A stretch of DNA of 43,433 nt, from NCBI GenBank assembly GCA_902768325.1, contig CACXKY010000010.1, positions 1 to 43,433 on the forward strand. Direction: 5' to 3'. This stretch comes from Fibrobacter succinogenes (GTDB taxonomy: Bacteria; Fibrobacterota; Fibrobacteria; Fibrobacterales; Fibrobacteraceae). Made by a program: the position numbers and the translations under genes. Below are positions 24,924 to 32,087 of the stretch, piece by piece. Below the pieces are notes generated by a model, which saw only the letters and a program-made list of their open reading frames with translations, was not told where the DNA came from and ran no database searches. Numbering within the stretch: position 1 is the first letter of the stretch; each line of letters begins with the position of its first letter.

Positions 24924-26363
24924 TTACCACCAGAGCTTTAGACGCAAGAAGTCGATGGCCTGGTGGGTCAAAATCCACCAAAGCGTTTTCTTTCCAGCGT
25001 AAATCTTGGCAATACCAGTCATACCGGGGCGGAACCATCCCGGTATTTTTTGATTGAATTCGCCGCGGACCGGGAAGGTGTTTTCTTGATCCTTGACGGT
25101 TGCGGTGGGGTTAATCCTATCGGAACGGAATGTAAAAGTCTGTTCCGGGTGGCTTTTTACAGCCAGAAGCCCGTCGCTGCCGAGGCGGATGTTTTCGATT
25201 TCGACCTCGTTGACGTCCACTTCGACATAGATGTTTTCGATAAGCGCCATTTGGATGAGTTCGGAACCTTGCCTAACAGGTGCGCCCAGCTTTTTCTGCA
25301 GGTCGCCTTCAATAATAATGGCGCTGTCGACGGTAGCGAGAATTTCTGATTTAGAAAGCTTGTAGCGAACGGTTTGCAGTTTTGCGAGTGTCTGAGACAG
25401 CCTTGCCTGATGAATTCTCATATCGGCGAGTTGTCGGTCTGCTTGGGCCTTCTGAATTTCGCGACGGTTGTTCTGCTCTTCGGCAAGCAGGTTTGCCTCT
25501 TCGAGCTTGAGTTCTTTTTGGTCGAGCCTCAGGAGCATTTGTCCCTTGTAGACAATGTCGCCCGGCTTTACGGAAACGCTGTCGATATAGCCGTCAAAAG
25601 GTGCTGTTAGGTATATAATCTTGTCCGTCTTTAAAATTGCAGGGGAGTTAACCTTGTATTGGAGAGGGACTAATGTTGCAAACAGTATAAATCCGATCGC
25701 CAGGATGCCGAAAAACTTTGCCCAGGTATGGTCAAAGCCAAGCAATTTGCCGAGGGCCTTGCGTGTTTTCCTGGCGAGGCGAACACCGAACCAGCTACTT
25801 TTCTGGTAGAGTTCCTTGAGTCGGGCGCTAGTAAGCGTAGTGACAAGGTGGATTTCGGTGGCATCGATATCGCTAAAGGGTTGTTTTGCTCGTTCACAAG
25901 TGATGACACCGATAGTTTCGTCCCCATTGCGGATAGGGACGGAAAGAAGGCAATCGGCATTATAGGATTTGCGATAGTGCTCGTGAGCGCGGACAGAAAG
26001 AGTCCTGTTTTCGGTTGAGGGGACCAGAATGGCGGCATCCTGCTCATAGGCTTCTTCCATGGCAGCTTCCAGGTCTTGGATAATCTGCATCTTCTTTTCG
26101 AAGCGGTCCGTATGGCTGATGGATTTTATCTGGATGTAGTCATGCTTAAGCCATCCTAGGCTGACCCTTTCGGCATGGAGCTTGTCGGCGAGTTCGCCCG
26201 TAAGGGCTAGCCCGGCCGTCTTGAACTTGTCCGCTTCGTTCACCTTGCGAGCCATGTCGAGGACGGAGGTGAGCTGGACGATTTTTTTGTTGGACGAATT
26301 CAGTGCTCCCTGGAGAGCCTTGATAAGCTTATCGGATTCTATTGGAGTGTTCTGGTTACTCAC
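24924..26363 (-). CDS. GAF domain fused to HlyD-type membrane adaptor
   Basis: A 479-residue fusion. Residues about 45-190 form a GAF-like sensor domain (cytoplasmic by position; SVPIRNGDETIGVITCE). A single membrane helix follows near 220-240 (FFGILAIGFILFATLVPLQY), then a HlyD/biotinyl-lipoyl adaptor in the periplasm (LTAPFDGYIDSVSVKPGDIV), a coiled-coil hairpin (LDQKELKLEEANLLAEEQ) and the barrel end with FRPGMTGIAKI. The tail KTLWWILTHQAIDFLRLKL is aromatic-rich. Start is GTG at 26363 with GGAGGA 8 nt upstream, overlapping the end of the tolC-type gene by 8 nt. HlyD adaptors bridge an inner-membrane transporter and TolC; a GAF domain there is unusual. The transporter itself is not in this window. 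Confidence 0.85.
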   Translation of the reverse strand: MSNQNTPIESDKLIKALQGALNSSNKKIVQLTSVLDMARKVNEADKFKTAGLALTGELADKLHAERVSLGWLKHDYIQIKSISHTDRFEKKMQIIQDLEAAMEEAYEQDAAILVPSTENRTLSVRAHEHYRKSYNADCLLSVPIRNGDETIGVITCERAKQPFSDIDATEIHLVTTLTSARLKELYQKSSWFGVRLARKTRKALGKLLGFDHTWAKFFGILAIGFILFATLVPLQYKVNSPAILKTDKIIYLTAPFDGYIDSVSVKPGDIVYKGQMLLRLDQKELKLEEANLLAEEQNNRREIQKAQADRQLADMRIHQARLSQTLAKLQTVRYKLSKSEILATVDSAIIIEGDLQKKLGAPVRQGSELIQMALIENIYVEVDVNEVEIENIRLGSDGLLAVKSHPEQTFTFRSDRINPTATVKDQENTFPVRGEFNQKIPGWFRPGMTGIAKIYAGKKTLWWILTHQAIDFLRLKLWW

Positions 26364-27834
26364 TTAACAAGTCCTCCCGCAATAGCAACTTTCCTTCGTG
26401 CCAGTGTTCCAAGTTATTCTGTAGTAACAGTTTTCCTTTGGACTTGGATTCCCTGACCTTGGTTACGTGCAGAGTCCGGATGGTTTCGAGGTGGCGCTTC
26501 TGCGATTCGCGCAGGTCTTCCTCGATATCGAAAATCTGGTGGTAGTTGCTTTTGCCCATCTGCATTTTCTTGAATTCTTCTTCCAGTTCCTTTTCGTGGA
26601 ACTCAACGGAGGTTGCCCCGAACAGATACTGGTCGCGGATTTCGGCTGTTCTTTTCCTCAAGATACGGTATTCTTCGAAGAGCTTGTCGAGTACGAGCGA
26701 AAGGCGGACCGTAGAAGAACGGACATTCGCTTTTTCGGCTGCAATCTGGTGCCTTTCCTTGATGTTGGCGAAGAGCGGAACGGCGAATTCGAAACCTCCG
26801 GCAAGTACCGATTGCCTGCGCCGATGGTCCTTGAAGTTATGAACTGCCATGCGGGCGTTGTCGTCACGGCTACGAATGCCGTAGCTGCCGACGAGATCGA
26901 ATGTCGGCAAGAAGTTGGACTTGTGCCCCTTCAAGATGGTCTCGCGCAGTTCCAGGTCTGCTTTTTGATAAAGATAAAGCGGGTGCATCAGCTTGATGGA
27001 ATCCAACAGGGCCAGCGAGTCTATGGCGGTCGAGGTGTCAATCTGGAGTTCCGGGTGGATGGCGATGGGGCGGGTGTCTTGCATGTACTCCGATGAAGAC
27101 AAGGTCAATAGGAGTGCGAGCCTTGCGCTCCGGAGTTTGTCGAGGGCTTCCAGCCTTGCGCTTTCGCGGTCGGAATATTCAGCGACGGCTTTCTGGTAGT
27201 CCAGGGGGGACAGCAGTCCAAGTGTGAGTCTTTTGCTCGCGTCTTCTACAATTTCCTTGGCTACGTTTGCGGACTTGGTCGCAAAGAAAAGAATTTGGTC
27301 GGAATAGTAGTAGTTCCAGTAGGCGTCGCAAAAGTTCTCGATGATATCGGCCAGGGAATTGCGGTATTTCTGGTATGCGGCTTCTTGCTGTAACTGTGCC
27401 TGGCGGAGGTTGTTCAGCGGTGCGGCATAGATGGGACCGTCCTTGAGGATATGTTGCCTCAGTTCGCCTCCAAAGTAAAGCTCGGACGTGTAATCACTGT
27501 GGGTGTAGGTGGCCTGGTTGAACCCGACGTCGTATTGCGTACCTGTAGGCAGGTTCCCCTGGATGCCAATCTTGTACTCATCCTTGGTCTCGGTGAACAG
27601 GGCGCTGGGCCGGTCGGCGCGTTCCTTGTTCATGCGCCCGACGAGCGTCGGTTCGAAATCCCCGTAGGCGCTCGATGCATTTTCCCTTCGGCTTATCCAT
27701 TCGTATTTCGCTTCCTGTACGTCGGAATTGTGCGCGATAACTACATTGAGGGCGTCCTCGAAGGAAAGGTACAGGGAGTCTTGCGCCTGGATAAAGGCGG
27801 TTAACAAAAGCAGGATGGAGAGGAAATTTCTCAT
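26356..27834 (-). CDS. TolC-family outer-membrane efflux/secretion channel
   Basis: A 492-residue protein with a Sec signal peptide (MRNFLSILLLLTAFIQA) and two outer-membrane efflux protein repeats: long amphipathic helices (residues about 165-240 and 375-460) alternating with strand regions (YKIGIQGNLPTGTQYDVGF). TolC channels trimerise and span the outer membrane and periplasm. The gene starts 4 nt inside the end of the upstream HlyD-type gene (ATGA overlap) and ends 8 nt inside the GAF-HlyD gene, so all are translated as one unit. Its length is standard for the family. The partner adaptors at 27831-28631 and 24924-26363 indicate a tripartite export machine. Substrate not proven; the divergent RTX giant is the best candidate. 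Confidence 0.9.
   Translation of the reverse strand: MRNFLSILLLLTAFIQAQDSLYLSFEDALNVVIAHNSDVQEAKYEWISRRENASSAYGDFEPTLVGRMNKERADRPSALFTETKDEYKIGIQGNLPTGTQYDVGFNQATYTHSDYTSELYFGGELRQHILKDGPIYAAPLNNLRQAQLQQEAAYQKYRNSLADIIENFCDAYWNYYYSDQILFFATKSANVAKEIVEDASKRLTLGLLSPLDYQKAVAEYSDRESARLEALDKLRSARLALLLTLSSSEYMQDTRPIAIHPELQIDTSTAIDSLALLDSIKLMHPLYLYQKADLELRETILKGHKSNFLPTFDLVGSYGIRSRDDNARMAVHNFKDHRRRQSVLAGGFEFAVPLFANIKERHQIAAEKANVRSSTVRLSLVLDKLFEEYRILRKRTAEIRDQYLFGATSVEFHEKELEEEFKKMQMGKSNYHQIFDIEEDLRESQKRHLETIRTLHVTKVRESKSKGKLLLQNNLEHWHEGKLLLREDLLSE
26372..26377 (-). promoter_or_regulatory. Ribosome binding site that fixes the GTG start of the GAF-HlyD gene
   Basis: GGAGGA on the minus strand sits 8 nt before the GTG at 26363, inside the 3' end of the TolC-type gene. 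Spacing and strength support GTG as the true start rather than a later ATG. Confidence 0.65.
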
Positions 27835-28631
27835 TTTAACAGAATTTTCCCCGTGACACCGGGCTTGACGGCGTGGTCTTTGTTGTCGAAGATGACCTTA
27901 ACAGTGCGCAACATGCTGGATTTGTCAACCAAGGGGGAGATGAACTCGATTTTCCCTTTTTTAATGAGGGACCTGTTGCCTCCGTTGAGCTGCAGCTTTA
28001 CCTGCTGGCCGACCTTGAGTCCGGCGGTCTTGTTGGCGAGGATGTATGCCGTGAGGCGGCAGGTTCGAACATCGGCGATTTCGAGTACGGGAGTGAGGGC
28101 TTCGACGCTTTCGCTCTTGTTCTTCGAGATCGAGACAATCTCGCCATCGAAGGGGGCGATAAGGAATTGCTTGTCCAGCTGGGCGCGGGCAAGGTTGTAT
28201 TCCAGGGTGTCCTTGCTCTTGTTCACCTTGGCATTTTCCCACTCGGCCTTGGCGACATTGTAGTTGAGTTCCTTTTCCCAGACTTGTTCAGCGCTGATGG
28301 ATGTACTGGTCTCAAAGAGCTTTTTGATGGCCTTGTAGTCTTTTTCGTAGGTGTCCATCTTCGCTTTGGCGGACACGACTCCGGAAACATCCCCCGCAGT
28401 AACCTTGGTAACCTGCACGCGGAGTTCGTCTTCGGTCTTTACGAGGTTCATCAGCGTATCGCCCTTGCGGACCATGTCGCCTTCCTTGACCCAGATGCTG
28501 TCAATCTTTCCGGGAATGGTGAACCCGATTTTTGCCTGCTCGATGGGCTCCGTGATACCGTCAAAACTGCCGGCAACCGCAAAAGACGCCCAAGCAGAAA
28601 CGAAAAGTGCTGCTTTAATGTGGTTAATCAT
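27831..28631 (-). CDS. HlyD/RND-type periplasmic adaptor protein
   Basis: A 266-residue adaptor with a signal peptide ending FAVAG. The first lipoyl half-motif (IGFTIPGKIDSIWVKEGD, about residues 36-53), a helical hairpin (residues about 70-145) and the second lipoyl half (FDGEIVSISKNKSESVE) are followed by a beta-barrel region ending VKPGVTGKILL. It is shorter than RND adaptors (350-400), lacking most of the membrane-proximal domain. It belongs to the operon: 6 nt after the lipoprotein stop and 4 nt overlapping the tolC-type start. Together with the GAF-HlyD fusion it makes two adaptors in one operon; they may act in series or as a mixed assembly. Confidence 0.87.
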   Translation of the reverse strand: MINHIKAALFVSAWASFAVAGSFDGITEPIEQAKIGFTIPGKIDSIWVKEGDMVRKGDTLMNLVKTEDELRVQVTKVTAGDVSGVVSAKAKMDTYEKDYKAIKKLFETSTSISAEQVWEKELNYNVAKAEWENAKVNKSKDTLEYNLARAQLDKQFLIAPFDGEIVSISKNKSESVEALTPVLEIADVRTCRLTAYILANKTAGLKVGQQVKLQLNGGNRSLIKKGKIEFISPLVDKSSMLRTVKVIFDNKDHAVKPGVTGKILLK

Positions 28632-28637
28632 GGTGCG

Positions 28638-30119
28638 CTAGTCGTCAAGGGGGGTATCGAGATTGTCGTCTTCGTCATCCGCGTCTTCGTCGTTACCCGA
28701 GTTTTCTTCGGTCCCTTCGGTGTTGCTGAGGGTGTCTTTCGGCACAATCAGTTCGGTACGGAGGATGAAGGAGTCTATGTACGATCCGTCGTAGGCGTAG
28801 ACGGTGATGTTCATACCAACGGAATCCCCGCGGTCCCTGTTGACGAGGATGTCTTGCAGCATCTGGACAAACAGCGTGTCCTTGTTGATCCAGGTGTTGG
28901 CGTTCGCGTAGTAGCCATTGCCATAGATGGTGCAGTCCACTCCGCTGGTGTAGTTCCACTGGATGCGGTCGGTATTCTTGGCCAACTTCTTGGAGAACTT
29001 GACCCACATGGTATCTTGGATGCCGAAGGAGGCCTTGAATTTCTCGTTGCTGGGCCAGGTGTTGCTTGTGACCGCGTAAATGCCCCGCTTGGTCTTGAAA
29101 GCGGAATCGTTCGAAAGCTCGATTTCAATGCGTTCGCCAGACTTTTTGCCGTAGGCGACAATCTTCACGGTAATCAAGGCTGCTGGGGGGAAGGCTGTGT
29201 TGTGGTTTAGGAACAGGGTGTCCTGATTGATTTCGGGGACAACCGTGAATACATTGGTGTCGGCCATGACGGTGACGGAGAGGTTACTGGAACTGATTTT
29301 CTCGTTGAAAACGTAATACGGAACTGCCTGCTGGGATACATTTTCGAGGCCCTTTCCGTTTTTGTCCATGACGTTCGACGACTTGATCTTGGGAACGGGG
29401 GCAATCAGGGTGTCGCGGGTCAGGTAGATGCGCCCCATGTCCGTGGCCGATTTGGATTTAAGACGGGGGAGTTCAATATCTTCGGCGATGTAACGTAGTC
29501 CGTTGTAGGTAAAGGGGTCGATGGAGAGGATTAATCCCGTGTCTGCGGGCAGTCCCTTGAACGTGAATCTTCCCAGCGAATCCGTCTTGGCCTCAAAACT
29601 CTTGGGGTCGAGGTTCACAAAGGCCGTGTCCTGGTGCATCAGGTGCAATTTTGTCTTGCTTACGGGGATTTTCTTGTCGGTCGATTCCTCGGTAATGTAG
29701 AATTCGCCCGAAAGAGATGCATTGAGGGGGCTCAGGCGGACGATCAGCGCGGTCCCGGCGACGACGCCTTCCATGCGGCTGGATTCTCCCGAGGAACCGA
29801 TATTGATGACCTTCGGGGTGTAGTAAAGGGTGTCTTTTCCCTTGATGCTCTTATAGTTAAAGGAAAAATTCAGGGAGCCGTAGGGGAGTTCCTTTATAAA
29901 GAAGTTTCCGCTCGCGTCGGTCTTGACGGTCTGGATGTCGCCGTCGGAATCCTGGTAACTGATGACCACGTTGCCCAGACCCTGGCCGTTCTCGGAATCA
30001 ATGACGGTGCCCGAGAAAGTCCACTTGGAGTATTCGCTGTCCACGGAATCGGAGACGGAACATCCGGCAAAACAGAGGAAAGAGGCCGCGAAAATGGCGG
30101 CAAGTAGTTTGTTCTTCAT
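28638..30119 (-). CDS. Lipoprotein with Carboxypeptidase-regulatory-like (Ig-like) domains
   Basis: A 493-residue lipoprotein (lipobox CFAGC, Cys20). Residues about 35-95 form a carboxypeptidase-regulatory-like beta sandwich (FSGTVIDSENGQGLGNVVIS, TDASGNFFIKELPYGS), and a second related unit lies at about 155-215 (TDSLGRFTFKGLPADTG). The remainder is beta-rich with no motif I recognise, and the last 25 residues are highly acidic (DEDADDEDDNLDTPLDD). It is the first gene of the operon that continues with HlyD, TolC and GAF-HlyD, and it lies back to back with DUF3467 and the giant gene. It may be a surface or periplasmic anchor for the exported protein, by context only. No Shine-Dalgarno sequence is evident. 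Confidence 0.8.
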   Translation of the reverse strand: MKNKLLAAIFAASFLCFAGCSVSDSVDSEYSKWTFSGTVIDSENGQGLGNVVISYQDSDGDIQTVKTDASGNFFIKELPYGSLNFSFNYKSIKGKDTLYYTPKVINIGSSGESSRMEGVVAGTALIVRLSPLNASLSGEFYITEESTDKKIPVSKTKLHLMHQDTAFVNLDPKSFEAKTDSLGRFTFKGLPADTGLILSIDPFTYNGLRYIAEDIELPRLKSKSATDMGRIYLTRDTLIAPVPKIKSSNVMDKNGKGLENVSQQAVPYYVFNEKISSSNLSVTVMADTNVFTVVPEINQDTLFLNHNTAFPPAALITVKIVAYGKKSGERIEIELSNDSAFKTKRGIYAVTSNTWPSNEKFKASFGIQDTMWVKFSKKLAKNTDRIQWNYTSGVDCTIYGNGYYANANTWINKDTLFVQMLQDILVNRDRGDSVGMNITVYAYDGSYIDSFILRTELIVPKDTLSNTEGTEENSGNDEDADDEDDNLDTPLDD

Positions 30120-30379
30120 ATAGGGAAGCCCTTAAGTCAGTGATAAGCAAGGGAAAGATAGAAATCTTTTGGTGGAGAGAAAAGAAAAAAATACTTAATA
30201 TGTTATGGAATTAGTTAAGTTGTTATTTTTGTTACAAAATTATGATAAAGTCATTTTTCTGCATAAACGAATTTGTAAAAAAAATTTTCAAAAAGTCTTG
30301 GTCGGAACTTGTACGTAATTATTAAATTATAATGCGTCTGTTTTAGACAAACTTATAATAATACTATTTGGAGCGCTTT
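30120..30379. promoter_or_regulatory. AT-rich divergent promoter region
   Basis: A 260-nt gap between the lipoprotein operon (minus) and the DUF3467/giant locus (plus) must carry both promoters. On the plus strand a TATAAT at 30328-30333 is a plausible -10 element; no -35 at good spacing is clear. A second TATAAT lies at 30354-30359. No coding sequence or RNA gene is seen here. Confidence 0.4.
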
Positions 30380-30703
30380 ATGGCCGAAAATAATGAAAAG
30401 AATGAATCCCAGTCGACTGTCGTCTGGAATGATACCAATATGAAGAATCTTTATGCCAATGCCACTAACGTGATTGCTGGTCGTGAAGAAGTGATCATGC
30501 TTCTTGGTGTGAACAATGCCTGGCAGATGGGCCAGGAAAAGGTGAATGTGGATATTGCCGAACGTGTGATGATGACCCCGTTTACCGCGAAGCGTCTCGC
30601 CATTATGCTTTCGGCCACGCTGCGCGCCTACGAAGCCAAGTACGGTACGATCGATATCGGGCTGCCCAATGCCGCGGCAAACAATGAGGCCAAGAAGGCT
30701 TAA
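30380..30703 (+). CDS. DUF3467-family protein
   Basis: A 107-residue protein counted from the ATG at 30380 (GGAG 5 nt upstream). A TTG four codons earlier is a less likely start. The sequence has the DUF3467 pattern: NATNVIAGREEVIMLLGVN, then an Arg-containing VMMTPFTAKRLAIMLS and ATLRAYEAKYG. No signal peptide, so it is cytoplasmic. The function of this family is not established. It is followed by a terminator-like hairpin (30716-30748) and then, on the same strand, the frameshifted FISUMP lipoprotein and the giant RTX protein. Its place at the head of this locus suggests a link, but the terminator may separate it. Confidence 0.8.
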   Translation: MAENNEKNESQSTVVWNDTNMKNLYANATNVIAGREEVIMLLGVNNAWQMGQEKVNVDIAERVMMTPFTAKRLAIMLSATLRAYEAKYGTIDIGLPNAAANNEAKKA

Positions 30704-30715
30704 TTGAACAAAATC

Positions 30716-30748
30716 AACCCAAGTGCATGGGCTCTTGGGTTACTTTTT
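30716..30748 (+). terminator. Terminator-like hairpin after the DUF3467 gene
   Basis: An 8-bp perfect stem (AACCCAAG at 30716-30723, CTTGGGTT at 30734-30741) with a 10-nt loop is followed by ACTTTTT. It lies 13 nt after the stop codon and 15 nt before the next start, so it would limit read-through into the FISUMP gene. Confidence 0.7.
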
Positions 30749-30994
30749 CTTATGGGGATAGAATGAGATCTTTTTTTCTGAAAAAGCAGTGGGCTTTTTT
30801 TGCCTCTTTCGCGTTTATCTTTGCAGTGGTTTCTGCATGCGGTGACAGCGATTCATCGAGTTCCGTGGGTACCGATTCTACGGAAATAGAAAGCGATAGC
30901 AGTGAGCATTCTTCGGATAGCGAAGAAATGTCCTCGGGCGCTTCCAGCAGTTCAAAAAAGAAGAGTAAATCTTCTAGCTCCAAATCCAAGACAT

Positions 30995-31032
30995 CGTCTT
31001 CCAGCAAGAAGACCGTCTTCCAGCAAGAAGAC
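30995..31032. repeat. Perfect 19-bp tandem duplication causing a frameshift
   Basis: Copy 1 (30995-31013) and copy 2 (31014-31032) are identical, starting CGTCTTCC and ending GAAGAC, with no gap. 19 is not a multiple of 3, so the reading frame shifts and a TGA follows at once. The site lies in a Ser/Lys-coding, low-complexity part of the linker. Confidence 0.95.
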
Positions 31033-31045
31033 TGATGCTTCTAGC

Positions 31046-31160
31046 AGCTCGAAGGGCAAGTCATCTTCGAGTCAAAAGACGTCGTCTTCAAGCAAGAAAA
31101 CGTCTTCTTCGAGTCAAAAGATATCGTCTTCGAGTAGTGTGGAATCTTCCTCGTCCAGCT
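31046..31160. repeat. Low-complexity Ser/Lys/Gln-coding repeat region
   Basis: Imperfect units of about 18 nt (variants of TCTTCGAGTCAAAAGACG and TCTTCAAGCAAGAAAACG) repeat several times and encode alternating SSSSQKT and SSSSKKT. This is the linker of the frameshifted FISUMP gene, and such runs are prone to slippage. Confidence 0.75.
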
Positions 31161-32075
31161 ATGCGCCCGACAACATAGAGGATTTTGATTTGGTTACCTG
31201 CGAGACGGAAGGTCTCGTTTCGTATTTCCTTAAGGACATGGGTGAAACTGTTGAACGCGTATGCCATGATGGCGTTTGGGTTGAGGTGGAATCGAGTTCG
31301 TCTGCCGCTCCAGAGTCTTCAAACGATGGAACTCCATCTACCTGCAATGTGGAACACTATAAGATGGATAGTCTCTTTAATCCGGATGTGGAGTATAAGG
31401 AATTTAGGGATTCTCGTGATGGTAACAAATACAAGACGGTAGAAGTGAAAGGAACGATTCCTTTTGAAGTGTTTGCAGAAAATTTGAATTACGGTACGCA
31501 AGTTAAAGGCCTTGTTACTGATTTTGATGATAGCAAGATTGAGAAATATTGCCTTGAAGATGATTCGTGGTATTGCGAAAATGGCTTTGGTGGCCTGTAT
31601 TCCTGGAGCGAGGCGATGGGCTTGCCGAAAGCCTGTGATTACGTAGAAGCCGGTTCTACGGAAGATTGCCCGAATCCCCTTGCGACAGGTGTTTCCTCTG
31701 CTGCAGAATGGGCGAAGGTTCAGGTGCAGGGAATATGTCCCGATGGTTGGCATATCATGAATGAATACGAATGGTCTACCCTGGCTGGCGGGACTTATGT
31801 GGGTGATTTGATTTCCAGAATGTTCGGCAATAGGGATGATTATGGTTTTTCTGCTGTACTTGGCGGAGTACTCAATACGACTGGTAAAGTAGAATATCAG
31901 TTGGCTCCCAAGTATGGCTTTATCTGGCTTCCGCAAGAGAAGGGGGCTAGTATCGCTGCTTCAATAGCCTTTACAAGGTCCTTATGGGATAAGAATTTTG
32001 ATGTGTCGCGTAAGACTGACGGAATGTCTGTTCGTTGCGTGAAGGACTACAAGGCTAACTAAAAAAGTTTAAAAT

Positions 32076-32081
32076 AAGGGG
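32076..32081 (+). promoter_or_regulatory. Ribosome binding site that sets the giant gene start
   Basis: AAGGGG sits 6 nt before the ATG at 32088 but directly touches the ATG at 32082, so 32088 is the better start. The spacer from the previous stop codon is short (about 25 nt), consistent with co-transcription with the FISUMP gene. Confidence 0.6.
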
Positions 32082-32087
32082 ATGAAA

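Larger units (their letters stand above)
30763..32062 (+). pseudogene. FISUMP-domain lipoprotein gene broken by a 19-bp tandem duplication
   Basis: The ATG at 30763 (GGGGA 5 nt upstream) opens a lipoprotein signal (lipobox VVSAC, Cys26) and a Ser-rich linker, but the frame stops at TGA 31033-31035. The rest continues in another frame to TAA at 32060-32062: Ser/Lys linker (SSSSQKTSSSSKKT), a Cys-containing domain (residues about 140-180), and a FISUMP domain (FRDSRDGNKYKTVEVKG, FAENLNYG, GLYSWSEAMG, QGICPDGWHIMNEYEW, MSVRCVKDYKAN). A perfect 19-bp duplication (30995-31013 and 31014-31032) causes the shift. Removing one copy gives 1281 nt, exactly 426 codons plus stop. This may be a real mutation, a reversible switch, or an assembly error. 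Confidence 0.88.

Noticed and set aside
27873..29210. Plus-strand open frame of 445 codons
   Set aside because: Antisense to the HlyD and lipoprotein genes; no recognisable motif.
30335..30350. GTCT-N5-AGAC inverted repeat before the DUF3467 gene
   Set aside because: Only a 4-bp stem, too weak to support as a terminator or operator.
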